A stretch of 64,000 nt of DNA from Primulina eburnea (taxonomy: Eukaryota > Streptophyta > Magnoliopsida > Lamiales > Gesneriaceae). Positions 37,845 through 48,900 of this stretch are shown here, in pieces (positions within the stretch are counted from its first letter, which is position 1; each line of letters opens with the position of its first letter). Below the pieces are notes generated by a model that was given only the letters and a program-made list of their open reading frames with translations, was not told the DNA's origin and did not search any database. The DNA is taken from NCBI RefSeq assembly GCF_022965805.1, contig NW_027331315.1, positions 91,498 through 155,497 of the forward strand. Direction: 5' to 3'. A program made the position numbers and the translations under genes.

Positions 37845-40800
37845 TGTAACGCCCCGAAAATTTTAAGGTCCACGCAAACAACATGCATGCAATTATTAAA
37901 TTCTCTTGTATTTTAATTAAATGTTTTAATTGCATTATTATATTATGTTGTGCATATTTGCATATTTAAAATATATTTTTCTACATTGTTGCATTAAAAT
38001 GTATTTTTAAAGGTTATTCGAGTTGCGATCGAGGAACGGGGACCGAGGGCTGAAATATAGAAATTGATTTTTTATTAAATAAATGTTTTTAATTATTTAA
38101 AAGATGGTCAATGCTTTTTCTTATTTTTGAAAATATGGGGTTTTGAGGTGATTTTATACGCCGGGGCATAAATTTTATCGGTGTTGGTTTTTCAACTAAA
38201 AATCGAGTTTTTTAGCAACCCGGCTAATAAATTCAAATTTTTATTAAAAGAAAACTTTGCTATTATTTTATTTAAATTCTAATTTAACTAAATGGGCTTA
38301 ATTTCATGGCTTATTAGGCCTAAAGCCTACTTAGTGATTAGTTTAGTATTTAATTTGTTAATCAAATCAAAACCTACCCTACCTTGCAATCAAAGTCTCG
38401 GCCACCCACTTTTTAATTTCAAAACCTCTCCCCACAATTCTCAAACCACACGGCACTTCACACACAATTTCAGAAAAAAGAGCTTCGAAGAGATTTCGTG
38501 GGTTCAAGGGAGATTCAAGCCTTGGTTTCGATCCGTTCCTCGTCGTCAACATTTAATCGTGCGTTTAAAACGCAAAGGCACGCCATACATCTCCTTTTCT
38601 CATCTATCACATCGTAGTATCGTTTTAAATATCGTGTGCATGAAAAACATGAAATTCTTTGATTTATTTTCGGAATATTGCACATACATGTATGAAATCC
38701 ATGAATTTTGATCCAAAAACATGTTTACACGGTTGCTAAAGGGGCTGTCATGGCTAGGATATAATTAAGGATGATTTTCCCAAGTTTAAAGAGTCCTAAA
38801 ACACACAAAAACGTTGCAAATTAAGAAGGAACAAAGCTGGAACCGTAGGAACAACTTCAGAAATAGGAACCGTAGGCTTTGGTGTGCATGTTGTGGTTCA
38901 TGGACTCGATGGTTCTGCATGGGGGCTGGAGCTCGGCCAGGGCTTGTTGGGGGCTTGGCCAGGGTCAGGTTCGAAGGCTAGGTATGGTGCTAGGGCGGCT
39001 AGGGTTCGAGCTTGGGGCTGGGGAAGGAGTCCATGCTAGTTGGGTCTCTTCTCGAAGAGAAATCCTGGTGGCCGAGAAATTCAGGGGAGGGGCTCGTTAA
39101 GGGGCTGGCTAGGTGGTCTGGGTGATGGCTTGGGATGGTCCAGAGAGGGGTAGGTAGGTTCAGGGCTCGTGGTGGCTCGAGCCAGAACCATGCGAGGAAA
39201 CACACGCACGCACACAGGGAGGGGATTGACGCGCACAGGCTGCGGGATTCTTCGGGCGGTTGGTGCGTGGCTCAGGGGCTCGGGCTAGGGGTGGCTCGGG
39301 TCTGGGGCTGGTCTAGGGTCAGTAAAGGTCATGGGTGGTCGGTAGTTAGAGGGCTGGAGGTGTCCTAGTCCAATTAGGAGTTCTAGAAATGCTAGGAAGA
39401 CACGCTCAAAACATGCAGAAAATTGGTCTAGTTTCCAGAGGTGTTTTGGGCGGGCCAAGGCTAGTTTTTCGGGCTGGGCTTGCACAGTAGGGTCCCTAGA
39501 TGGGTTGGCTTGGGTTTGGTTCAAGGTTGCTCGGGCGTGGCTCGGGTAAATTAGGAGATGGCTCGGTGTGTTCGTCGAAGGGTCAAAAACGAGAATTTAG
39601 GAAGGAAAAATTGATCCAAGGGTCCACGGGGGTGGCTCATGACTTGGAAGGGTAGGATAAATCACAAAAATGCTATGTTTAAAATTTGGGATCAAAATAA
39701 CGAGTTTTGGATTTATTCGGAATTTAATCGCCGCTCGAAACGTCAATTAACGAGTTAATTGAAAAGTCTAGTTTTAAGCTTTATAAAATTATGAAAAATT
39801 AGGTTTAAGCTTAAATAATTATTGGAAGTCTAAGTTTTCAATTTGGGAATTTTATATTAAGGTTTGGTTTAATTCGAGAATAAAACGCATTAATATGTCA
39901 CATTTAAAGATTAATTTAAAAGTCATCGAATTAAGCTAAATAGAAATATGAGAAAATTTACGTAAGCTTAAATAATTATTTGGGACATGTTAGAGTCATG
40001 AAATCAAGAAAATAATCGAAAACGAAAAATGTCGAAGCCAGGGGTAAAACGGTCATTTTACACGGGAATTTAGTAAAGGTCATGGCAGTGCCCGAAATGC
40101 TGTTTCTATGTTATTATGATGAATTTGAAATGTTTATGAATTTCTCATGATTAAATGCTGATTTTTTTAATGCCTAAAGAATGTTCATGATTGAAAAAGA
40201 CATTTAAAATACATGTTGCATGCTTGGTTTCAAAAGAAAAGAGAAAATGTTATGTTATGCACATTTTTAATAAGTGATGTGAATGAAATACGTTGAATGA
40301 AGTGAAGTGATTGTGACTAGTTCGTCAATGGTGGCGATATCGTGAGGGTGATGGTCCCAGTGGGAGCCCGACGATCGTGTTTCCATTATTGCGAACAAGA
40401 GGTTAAGAGGTTATGAGGTTTGAGGTTAGGATAGGAATGTCGTGAGGGGAAAGCCCATTGGGAGCCCCGACGATCGTATTTCTATTCGATTCATGTTAGG
40501 CCAGGGCCCAGTTGACCGGTGAGAGTGTTGCTGGTGTCCCCCGCCGCCCAGTACTGTGGTTTTATTTCTGATGGATCCATCAAGAGGTCATGTCATGAGA
40601 GGAAAGTCACAATTAACGATCTGAATTCAACAGAGGATAAAGGAAAATGTTATGATTATGTTTAAAGGATTTATGTCATGTTGAGGAAAAGGAAAAAGTT
40701 AAGGTTTATGTTATGCATATCATGAAAATGTTTATGTTTAAAGTTTTATGCATCATGAAAATATTTATGAAAATGTTTATGTTTAAAGTTTTATGCATCA

Positions 40801-41283
40801 TGAAAATATTTATGAAAATGTTTATGTTCAAGTTTATGCATCTTCATGAAAATGATATTTTAAGTATAAGTATTTTTCACTGTTATGTGTTGACTGTATT
40901 ACGTATTACTCGTTATCAAGATTATGATGTGTTGAGTCTTTAGACTCACTAGGTGTGATGGATGCAGGTGACATTGAGGGAGGACTTGACGGATGATCCA
41001 ACTGGACTGAAGGTGCACATGACCCGAGGACCGACGCTAGTTTCCGCATATATGTTTATGATTTCTGTTAAAAGAGTGTACGACTTTTATTTATTGTTTG
41101 AGAGATTTTTGAGAGATTATAGTATGGGCTGCATTTCTCAAATATATAGTTGGTGGTTTTAATTTTAAAAAGGCTCTATAATATTTTATGAAATTTTGTG
41201 GTTCGGCCGAATGCTATGTGAGGTTTAAAAAAAAAAAAAAAATTCTAGTACTTTTAAAGCAATAAAAAGATCAGGACGTTTCA
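37845..41283 (+). repeat. Element 3 5' LTR
   Basis: 3,439 bp, TGTAACGCCCCG to GACGTTTCA. AT-rich at both ends, with a G-rich middle (about 38880-39580) full of 'ggctcggg'-type repeats. A 45-bp tandem repeat lies at about 40724-40850. A 16-A run (about 41227-41242) and an AATAAA (41261-41266) lie close to the 3' end and may belong to the polyadenylation region. Open frames inside, such as one of 139 codons at 38292-38711, show no known domain and no sign of being coding, so I do not call them genes. Confidence 0.95.
40724..40850 (+). repeat. 45-bp tandem repeat in element 3 LTR
   Basis: Nearly three copies of a 45-bp ATG-rich unit ('gaaaatgtttatgttt...') start at about 40724, 40769 and 40814; the third is diverged. 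Because 45 is a multiple of 3 it yields a repeating open frame, but there is no other coding evidence. The same tandem recurs in the 3' LTR at about 45382-45508. Confidence 0.85.
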
Positions 41284-41285
41284 GT

Positions 41286-41297
41286 TGGTATCAGAGC
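41286..41297 (+). other. Element 3 primer-binding site (initiator tRNA-Met)
   Basis: TGGTATCAGAGC lies two bases after the 5' LTR and is followed by GGTGG, as in element 1 (GGTG). It is the priming site for minus-strand synthesis. Confidence 0.95.
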
Positions 41298-42467
41298 GGT
41301 GGTTCCTGTAAAGGGTTGTGCCACCATCAGCGCCGGGAAGATCAGTCGTCAAGCCTCTAAGTTGTAAGTTTTACATGCTTTATGTGATTCAATATGATTT
41401 TATGATTTTACCTGCATAAGTACATGACTTATATGTTTACGTCACATGTCTGTTTTATAAGTTTTGAATTTTATAAGTGATACGATATGAAAAATTATTT
41501 TTCAACGCATGTTGGTTTTGTGGTGGAAGTGGACTATCTTGATATTTGGGTTTTAGTGTTGACATTCTATTTTTGGGCTATAAGTTAATCGTAAATATTA
41601 TGAATGTTTTATGGGACACGTAGATTTTCTAAGAAAATATTTATGATAAATGGTTACTAGTCGAATTAAATTTTGGGAATTAGATGTAAGAAATAAAAAT
41701 TTAAGGATTTACAACGACTTTGGGAATAAGAAAAGTGTATAAATTGGGATTTTAAGTTTGATGAAAGGTAATATTGGTTATAGGAATTGATTTTGGGAAA
41801 ATAAGCTTAAATTTTTTTGAAATTATGTTATGGGAAACCCGTAAGAATGTCAAGAATTTATGGGTTAATAGTAGGATTTTTGAAATTAATGACTAATTAG
41901 GATGATTTTTGGGAAAATTAAGAATTTATTTTGCAATTATTAAGGAATTTGGGGACTAATTTAGCAATAAGCGATAATTTGATGGTTTAATTGATAAGAA
42001 TTTTTGAGGATTTAGACTTTTAAGAATATTTGTAACTTCTGGATATCTTGGTTTTAGTATTATAAGAAATTTTAGTCAAGGGTTTTCAAGGAAGAACCGA
42101 TATTAGGATTGAAAAATCTAAGCGTTAACGGATGCGTTTGGGATTTTAAGATTGAAATTTGATAATTTGATGAATATTTTGGGTATAAATTAAGGAAAAT
42201 AATATACGAAAAGTATAGTCATCCATCTTTTAATATTGGGGATCGTAAGAAAAATTGAAATTCGAGGTTATAATGGTAATAGCACTAAGTATTTGGGTCC
42301 TTTTAAGTGCGATTTGAAAATAAGGATTTAAGAAGGAAAATTTAATTGGGATAAAGAGACGTAAGGACATTCTAGAGTTTAAGTTTTATCAGAGTAAGCG
42401 CAGCGGAAAGCGTGGATTTTTGGGATACTAGAACTAAGTCTAAAGCTTTGGGTTATTAAGGATAAGC

Positions 42468-42487
42468 GAATTTCGAGGACGAAATTC
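42468..42487 (+). other. Conserved hairpin upstream of the polypurine tract (element 3)
   Basis: GAATTTCG, loop AGGA, CGAAATTC: a perfect 8-bp stem ending 5 bases before the polypurine tract. Its presence in an element that codes for nothing shows it is not kept for protein sequence. Confidence 0.75.
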
Positions 42488-42492
42488 AATTT

Positions 42493-42504
42493 AAGGGGGG
42501 AAGA
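42493..42504 (+). other. Element 3 polypurine tract
   Basis: aaggggggaaga, then one T, then the 3' LTR start TGTAACG. It is the expected plus-strand primer. Confidence 0.9.
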
Positions 42505-42505
42505 T

Positions 42506-45500
42506 TGTAACGCCCCGAAAATTTTAAGGTCCACGCAAACAACATGCATGCAATTATTAAATTCTCTTGTATTTTAATTAAATGTTTTAATTGCATTATT
42601 ATATTATGTTGTGCATATTTGCATATTTAAAATATATTTTTCTACATTGTTGCATTAAAATGTATTTTTAAAGGTTATTCGAGTTGCGATCGAGGAACGG
42701 GGACCGAGGGCTGAAATATAGAAATTGATTTTTTATTAAATAAATGTTTTTAATTATTTAAAAGATGGTCAATGCTTTTTCTTATTTTTGAAAATATGGG
42801 GTTTTGAGGTGATTTTATACGCCGGGGCATAAATTTTATCGGTGTTGGTTTTTCAACTAAAAATCGAGTTTTTTAGCAACCCGGCTAATAAATTCAAATT
42901 TTTATTAAAAGAAAACTTTGCTATTATTTTATTTAAATTCTAATTTAACTAAATGGGCTTAATTTCATGGCTTATTAGGCCTAAAGCCTACTTAGTGATT
43001 AGTTTAGTATTTAATTTGTTAATCAAATCAAAACCTACCCTACCTTGCAATCAAAGTCTCGGCCACCCACTTTTTAATTTCAAAACCTCTCCCCACAATT
43101 CTCAAACCACACGGCACTTCACACACAATTTCAGAAAAAAGAGCTTCGAAGAGATTTCGTGGGTTCAAGGGAGATTCAAGCCTTGGTTTCGATCCGTTCC
43201 TCGTCGTCAACATTTAATCGTGCGTTTAAAACGCAAAGGCACGCCATACATCTCCTTTTCTCATCTATCACATCGTAGTATCGTTTTAAATATCGTGTGC
43301 ATGAAAAACATGAAATTCTTTGATTTATTTTCGGAATATTGCACATACATGTATGAAATCCATGAATTTTGATCCAAAAACATGTTTACACGGTTGCTAA
43401 AGGGGCTGTCATGGCTAGGATATAATTAAGGATGATTTTCCCAAGTTTAAAGAGTCCTAAAACACACAAAAACGTTGCAAATTAAGAAGGAACAAAGCTG
43501 GAACCGTAGGAACAACTTCAGAAATAGGAACCGTAGGCTTTGGTGTGCATGTTGTGGTTCATGGACTCGATGGTTCTGCATGGGGGCTGGAGCTCGGCCA
43601 GGGCTTGTTGGGGGCTTGGCCAGGGTCAGGTTCGAAGGCTAGGTATGGTGCTAGGGCGGCTAGGGTTCGAGCTTGGGGCTGGGGAAGGAGTCCATGCTAG
43701 TTGGGTCTCTTCTCGAAGAGAAATCCTGGTGGCCGAGAAATTCAGGGGAGGGGCTCGTTAAGGGGCTGGCTAGGTGGTCTGGGTGATGGCTTGGGATGGT
43801 CCAGAGAGGGGTAGGTAGGTTCAGGGCTCGTGGTGGCTCGAGCCAGAACCATGCGAGGAAACACACGCACGCACACAGGGAGGGGATTGACGCGCACAGG
43901 CTGCGGGATTCTTCGGGCGGTTGGTGCGTGGCTCAGGGGCTCGGGCTTGGGGTGGCTCGGGTCTGGGGCTGGTCTAGGGTCAGTAAAGGTCATGGGTGGT
44001 CGGTAGTTAGAGGGCTGGAGGTGTCCTAGTCCAATTAGGAGTTCTAGAAATGCTAGGAAGACACGCTCAAAACATGCAGAAAATTGGTCTAGTTTCCAGA
44101 GGTGTTTTGGGCGGGCCAAGGCTAGTTTTTCGGGCTGGGCTTGCACAGTAGGGTCCCTAGATGGGTTGGCTTGGGTTTGGTTCAAGGTTGCTCGGGCGTG
44201 GCTCGGGTAAATTAGGAGATGGCTCGGTGTGTTCGTCGAAGGGTCAAAATCGAGAATTAGAAGGAAAAATTGATCCAAGGGTCCACGGGGGTGGCTCATG
44301 ACTTGGAAGGGTAGGATAAATCACAAAAATGCTATGTTTAAAATTTGGGATCAAAATAACGAGTTTTGGATTTATTCGGAATTTAATCGCCGCTCGAAAC
44401 GTCAATTAACGAGTTAATTGAAAAGTCTAGTTTTAAGCTTTATAAAATTATGAAAAATTAGGTTTAAGCTTAAATAATTATTGGAAGTCTAAGTTTTCAA
44501 TTTGGGAATTTTATATTAAGGTTTGGTTTAATTCGAGAATAAAACGCATTAATATGTCACATTTAAAGATTAATTTAAAAGTCATCGAATTAAGCTAAAT
44601 AGAAATATGAGAAAATTTACGTAAGCTTAAATAATTATTTGGGACATGTTAGAGTCATGAAATCAAGAAAATAATCGAAAACGAAAAATGTCGAAGCCAG
44701 GGGTAAAACGGTCATTTTACACCGAGAATTAGTAAAGGTCATGGCAGTGCCCGAAATGCTGTTTCTATGTTATTATGATGAATTTGAAATGTTTATGAAT
44801 TTCTCATGATTAAATGCTGATTTTTTTAATGCCTAAAGAATGTTCATGATTGAAAAAGACATTTAAAATACATGTTGCATGCTTGGTTTCAAAAGAAAAG
44901 AGAAAATGTTATGTTATGCACATTTTAATAAGTGATGTGAATGAAATACGTTGAATGAAGTGAAGTGATTGTGACTAGTTCGTCAATGGTGGCGATATCG
45001 TGAGGGTGATGGTCCCAGTGGGAGCCCGACGATCGTGTTTCCATTATTGCGAACAAGAGGTTAAGAGGTTATGAGGTTTGAGGTTAGGATAGGAATGTCG
45101 TGAGGGGAAAGCCCATTGGGAGCCCCGACGATCGTATTTCTATTCGATTCATGTTAGGCCAGGGCCCAGTTGACCGGTGAGAGTGTTGCTGGTGTCCCCC
45201 GCCGCCCAGTACTGTGGTTTTATTTCTGATGGATCCATCAAGAGGTCATGTCATGAGAGGAAAGTCACAATTAACGATCTGAATTCAACAGAGGATAAAG
45301 GAAAATGTTATGATTATGTTTAAAGGATTTATGTCATGTTGAGGAAAAGGAAAAAGTTAAGGTTTATGTTATGCATATCATGAAAATGTTTATGTTTAAA
45401 GTTTTATGCATCATGAAAATATTTATGAAAATGTTTATGTTTAAAGTTTTATGCATCATGAAAATATTTATGAAAATGTTTATGTTCAAGTTTATGCATC

Positions 45501-45942
45501 TTCATGAAAATGATATTTTAAGTATAAGTATTTTTCACTGTTATGTGTTGACTGTATTACGTATTACTCGTTATCAAGATTATGATGTGTTGAGTCTTTA
45601 GACTCACTAGGTGTGATGGATGCAGGTGACATTGAGGGAGGACTTGACGGATGATCCAACTGGACTGAAGGTGCACATGACCCGAGGACCGACGCTAGTT
45701 TCCGCATATATGTTTATGATTTCTGTTAAAAGAGTGTACGACTTTTATTTATTGTTTGAGAGATTTTTGAGAGATTATAGTATGGGCTGCATTTCTCAAA
45801 TATATAGTTGGTGGTTTTAATTTTAAAAAGGCTCTATAATATTTTATGAAATTTTGTGGTTCGGCCGAATGCTATGTGAGGTTTAAAAAAAAAAAAAAAA
45901 ATTCTAGTACTTTTAAAGCAATAAAAAGATCAGGACGTTTCA
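42506..45942 (+). repeat. Element 3 3' LTR
   Basis: 3,437 bp, nearly identical to the 5' copy. Visible differences are in the G-rich part (gggctagggg versus gggcttgggg), near 39585/44245, near 40060/44720, and in A and T run lengths (16 versus 17 A near the end). No gene is seen. A 185-codon minus-strand frame at 43742-44299 exists only because of the GC-rich composition and is broken in the other LTR. Confidence 0.95.
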
Positions 45943-48900
45943 CAAGTAGTAGATTACAACAATATTGAGCAAAGTTTAGCCCATAAAGTAATCCAAAAAT
46001 AGAATCCCTCCCCTTCTTAGTCCTAGGCAACCCCAAAATAAAGTGCATAGAAATGTCAATCCAAGTTCTTTTTAAGAATAGCACGCAAAAGTGTTCCCAA
46101 AGTTCTATTTACAACTTCAGTTTGCCCATCCGTTTGAGGATGACAAGTAGTAGATTACAACAATATTGAGCAAAGTTTAGCCCATATAAGTTCTATTGAC
46201 AACTTCAGTTTGTCCATCCGTTTGAGGATGACAAATAGTAGATTACAACAACATTGAGCAAAGTTTAGCCCAAAAAGTAATCCAAAAATAGAATCCCTCC
46301 CCTTCTTAGTCCTAGGCAACCCCAAAATAAAGTCCATAGAAATGTCAATCCAAGTTCTTTTTAATAATAGCACGCAAAAGTGTTCTCAAAGTTCTATTTA
46401 CAACTTCAGTTTGTCCATCTGTTTGAGGATGACAAGTAGTAGATTACAACAATATTGAGCAAAGTTTGGCCATAAAGTAATCCAAAAATAGAATCCCTCC
46501 CCTTCTTAGTCCTAGGCTACCCCAAAATAAAGTCCATAGAAATGTCAATCCAAGTTCTTTTTAATAATAGCACGCAAAAGTGTTCCCAAAGTTCTATTTA
46601 CAACTTCAGTTTGTCCATCCGTTTGAGGATGACAAGTAGTAGATTACAACAATATTGAGCAAAGTTTAGCCCATAAAGTAATCCAAAAATAGAATCCCTC
46701 CCCTTCTTAGTCCTAGGCAACCCCAAAATAAAGTCCATAGAAATGTCAATCCAAGTTCTTTTAAGAATAGCACGCACAAGTGTTCCCAAAGTTCTATTTA
46801 CAACTTCAGTTTGTCCATCCGTTTGGGGATGACAAGTAGTAGATTACAACAATATTGAGAAAAGTTTAGCCCATATAAGTTCTATTGACAACTTCAGTTT
46901 GTCCATCCGTTTGAGGATGACAAATAGTAGATTACAACAATATTGAGCAAAGTTTAGCCCATAAAGTAATCCAAAAATAGAATCCCTCCCCTTCTTTGTC
47001 CTAGGCAACCCCAAAATAAAGTCCATAGAAATGTCAATCCAAGTTCTTTTTAAGAATAACACGCAAAAGTGTTCTCAAAGTTCTATTTACAACTTCAGTT
47101 TGTCCATCCGTTTGAGGATGACAAGTAGTAGATTACAACAATATTGAGCAAAGTTTAGCCCATAAAGTAATCCAAAAATAGAATCCCTCACCTTCTTAGT
47201 CCTAGGCAACCCCAAAATAAAGTCCATAGAAATGTCAATCCAAGTTCTTTTAAGAATAGCACGCAAAAGTGTTCCCAAAGTTCTATTTACAACTTCAGTT
47301 TGTCCATCCGTTTGAGGATGACAAGTAGTAGATTACAACAATATTGAGCAAAGTTTAGCCCATAAAGTAATCCAAAAATAGAATCCCTCCCCTTCTTAGT
47401 CCTAGGCAACCCCAAAATAAAGTCCATAGAAATGTCAATCCAAGTTCTTTTAAGAATAGCACGCACAAGTGTTCCCAAAGTTCTATTTACAACTTCAGTT
47501 TGTCCATCCGTTTGAGGATGACAAGTAGTAGATTACAACATTATTGATGCAAAGTTTAGCCCATAAAGTAATCCAAAAATAGAATCCCTCCCCTTCTTAG
47601 TCCTAGGCAACCCCAAAATAAAGTCCATAGAAATGTCAATCCAAGTTCTTTTTAAGAATAGCACGCAAAAGTGTTCCCATAGTTCTATTTACAACTTCAG
47701 TTTGTCCATCTGTTTGAGGATGACAAGTAGTTGATTACAACAATATTGAGCAAAGTTTAGCCCATAAAGTAATCCAAAAATAGAATCCCTCCCCTTCTTA
47801 GTCCTAGGCAACCCCAAAATAAAGTCCATAGAAATGTCAATCCAAGTTCTTTTTAATAATAGCACGCAAAAGTGTTCTCAAAGTTCTATTTACAACTTCA
47901 GTTTGTCCATCCGTTTGAGGATGACAAGTAGTAGATTACAACAATATTGAGCAAAGTTTAGCCCATAAAGTAATCCAAAAATAGAATCCCTCACCTTCTT
48001 AGTCCTAGGCAACCCCAAAATAAAGTCCATAGAAATGTCAGTCCAAGTTCTTTTAAGAATAGCACGCAAAAGTGTTCCCAAAGTTCTATTTACAACTTCA
48101 GTTTGTCCATCCGTTTGAGGATGACAAGTAGTAGATTACAACTTATTGTGCAAAGTTTAGCCCATAAAGTAATCCAAAAATAGAATCCCTCCCCTTCTTA
48201 GTCCTAGGCAACCCCAAAATAAAGTCCATACAAATGTCAATCCAAGTTCTTTTTAATAATAGCACGCAAAAGTGTTCCCATAGTTCTATTTACAACTTCA
48301 GTTTGTCCATCTGTTTGAGGATGACAATTAGTAGATTACAACAATATTGAACAAAGTTTAGCCATAAAGTAATCCAAAAATAGAATCCCTCCCCTTCTTA
48401 GTCCTAGGCTACCCCAAAATAAAGTCCATAGAAATGTCAATCCAAGTTCTTTTTAAGAATAGCACGCAAAAGTGTTCCCAAAGTTCTATTTACAACTTCA
48501 GTTTGTCCATCCGTTTGAGGATGACAAGTAGTAGATTACAACAATATTGAGCAAAGTTTAGCCCATAAAGTAATCCAAAAATAGAATCCCTCCCCTTCTT
48601 AGTCCTAGGCAACCCCAAAATAAAGTCCATAGAAATGTCAATCCAAGTTCTTTTAAGAATAACACGCACAAGTGTTCCCAAAGTTCTATTTACAACTTCA
48701 GTTTGTCCATCCGTTTGGGGATGACAAGTAGTAGATTACAACAATATTGAGCAAAGTTTAGCCCATATAAGTTCTATTGACAACTTCAGTTTGTCCATCC
48801 GTTTGAGGATGACAAATAGTAGATTACAACAATATTGAGCAAAGTTTAGCCCAAAAAGTAATCCAAAAATAGAATCCCTCCCCTTCTTAGTCCTAGGCAA

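Larger units (their letters stand above)
41284..42505 (+). other. Non-coding interior of element 3
   Basis: 1,222 bp, very AT-rich. It begins with the primer-binding site TGGTATCAGAGC (41286-41297) and ends with the hairpin and polypurine tract. Stops occur in all frames, and I find no Gag, protease, RT or integrase motif. It presumably retains only what is needed for RNA packaging and priming. Confidence 0.85.
37845..45942 (+). mobile_element. Element 3: LARD-like non-autonomous LTR retrotransposon
   Basis: Two direct LTRs of 3,439 and 3,437 bp flank only 1,222 bp of interior. A perfect 5-bp target duplication, caagt, lies at 37840-37844 and 45943-45947. A tRNA-Met primer-binding site follows the 5' LTR, and a hairpin and polypurine tract precede the 3' LTR. 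No gag or pol sequence is recognisable, so it depends on another element. I see about nine LTR differences over 3.4 kb, so the insertion is young. Long LTRs with a short non-coding core fit the LARD class. The LTR start (TGTAACGCCCCGAAAA) resembles those of elements 1 and 2. The same satellite site without this element is present at 55267-55271. Confidence 0.95.
31440..46860 (-). repeat. Segmental duplication of the array, copy A (interrupted by element 3)
   Basis: Excluding element 3, this is about 7.3 kb paired with 48955-56180. From 31440 to about 34900 the copies align at offset 17515 with the same truncated-monomer spacing (889, 1091, 1090) and shared rare variants: 'gtgctccc', 'ggcaaccgc', 'aaagtgcatag', LSRTKK and NFAPYCC. 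From about 37500 to 46860 they align again at 17427, or 9323 past element 3. The middle (about 35000-37400) differs from its counterpart, so the match is not continuous. Confidence 0.75.

Noticed and set aside
38292..38711. 139-codon open frame in element 3 LTRs (also 42953-43372)
   Set aside because: It has no recognisable domain, lies in a non-coding LTR, and is duplicated only because the LTR is duplicated.
43742..44299. 185-codon minus-strand open frame in the 3' LTR of element 3
   Set aside because: It arises from GC-rich, stop-poor sequence and is interrupted in the 5' LTR copy by small differences. Proline/serine-rich low-complexity translation is typical of chance.
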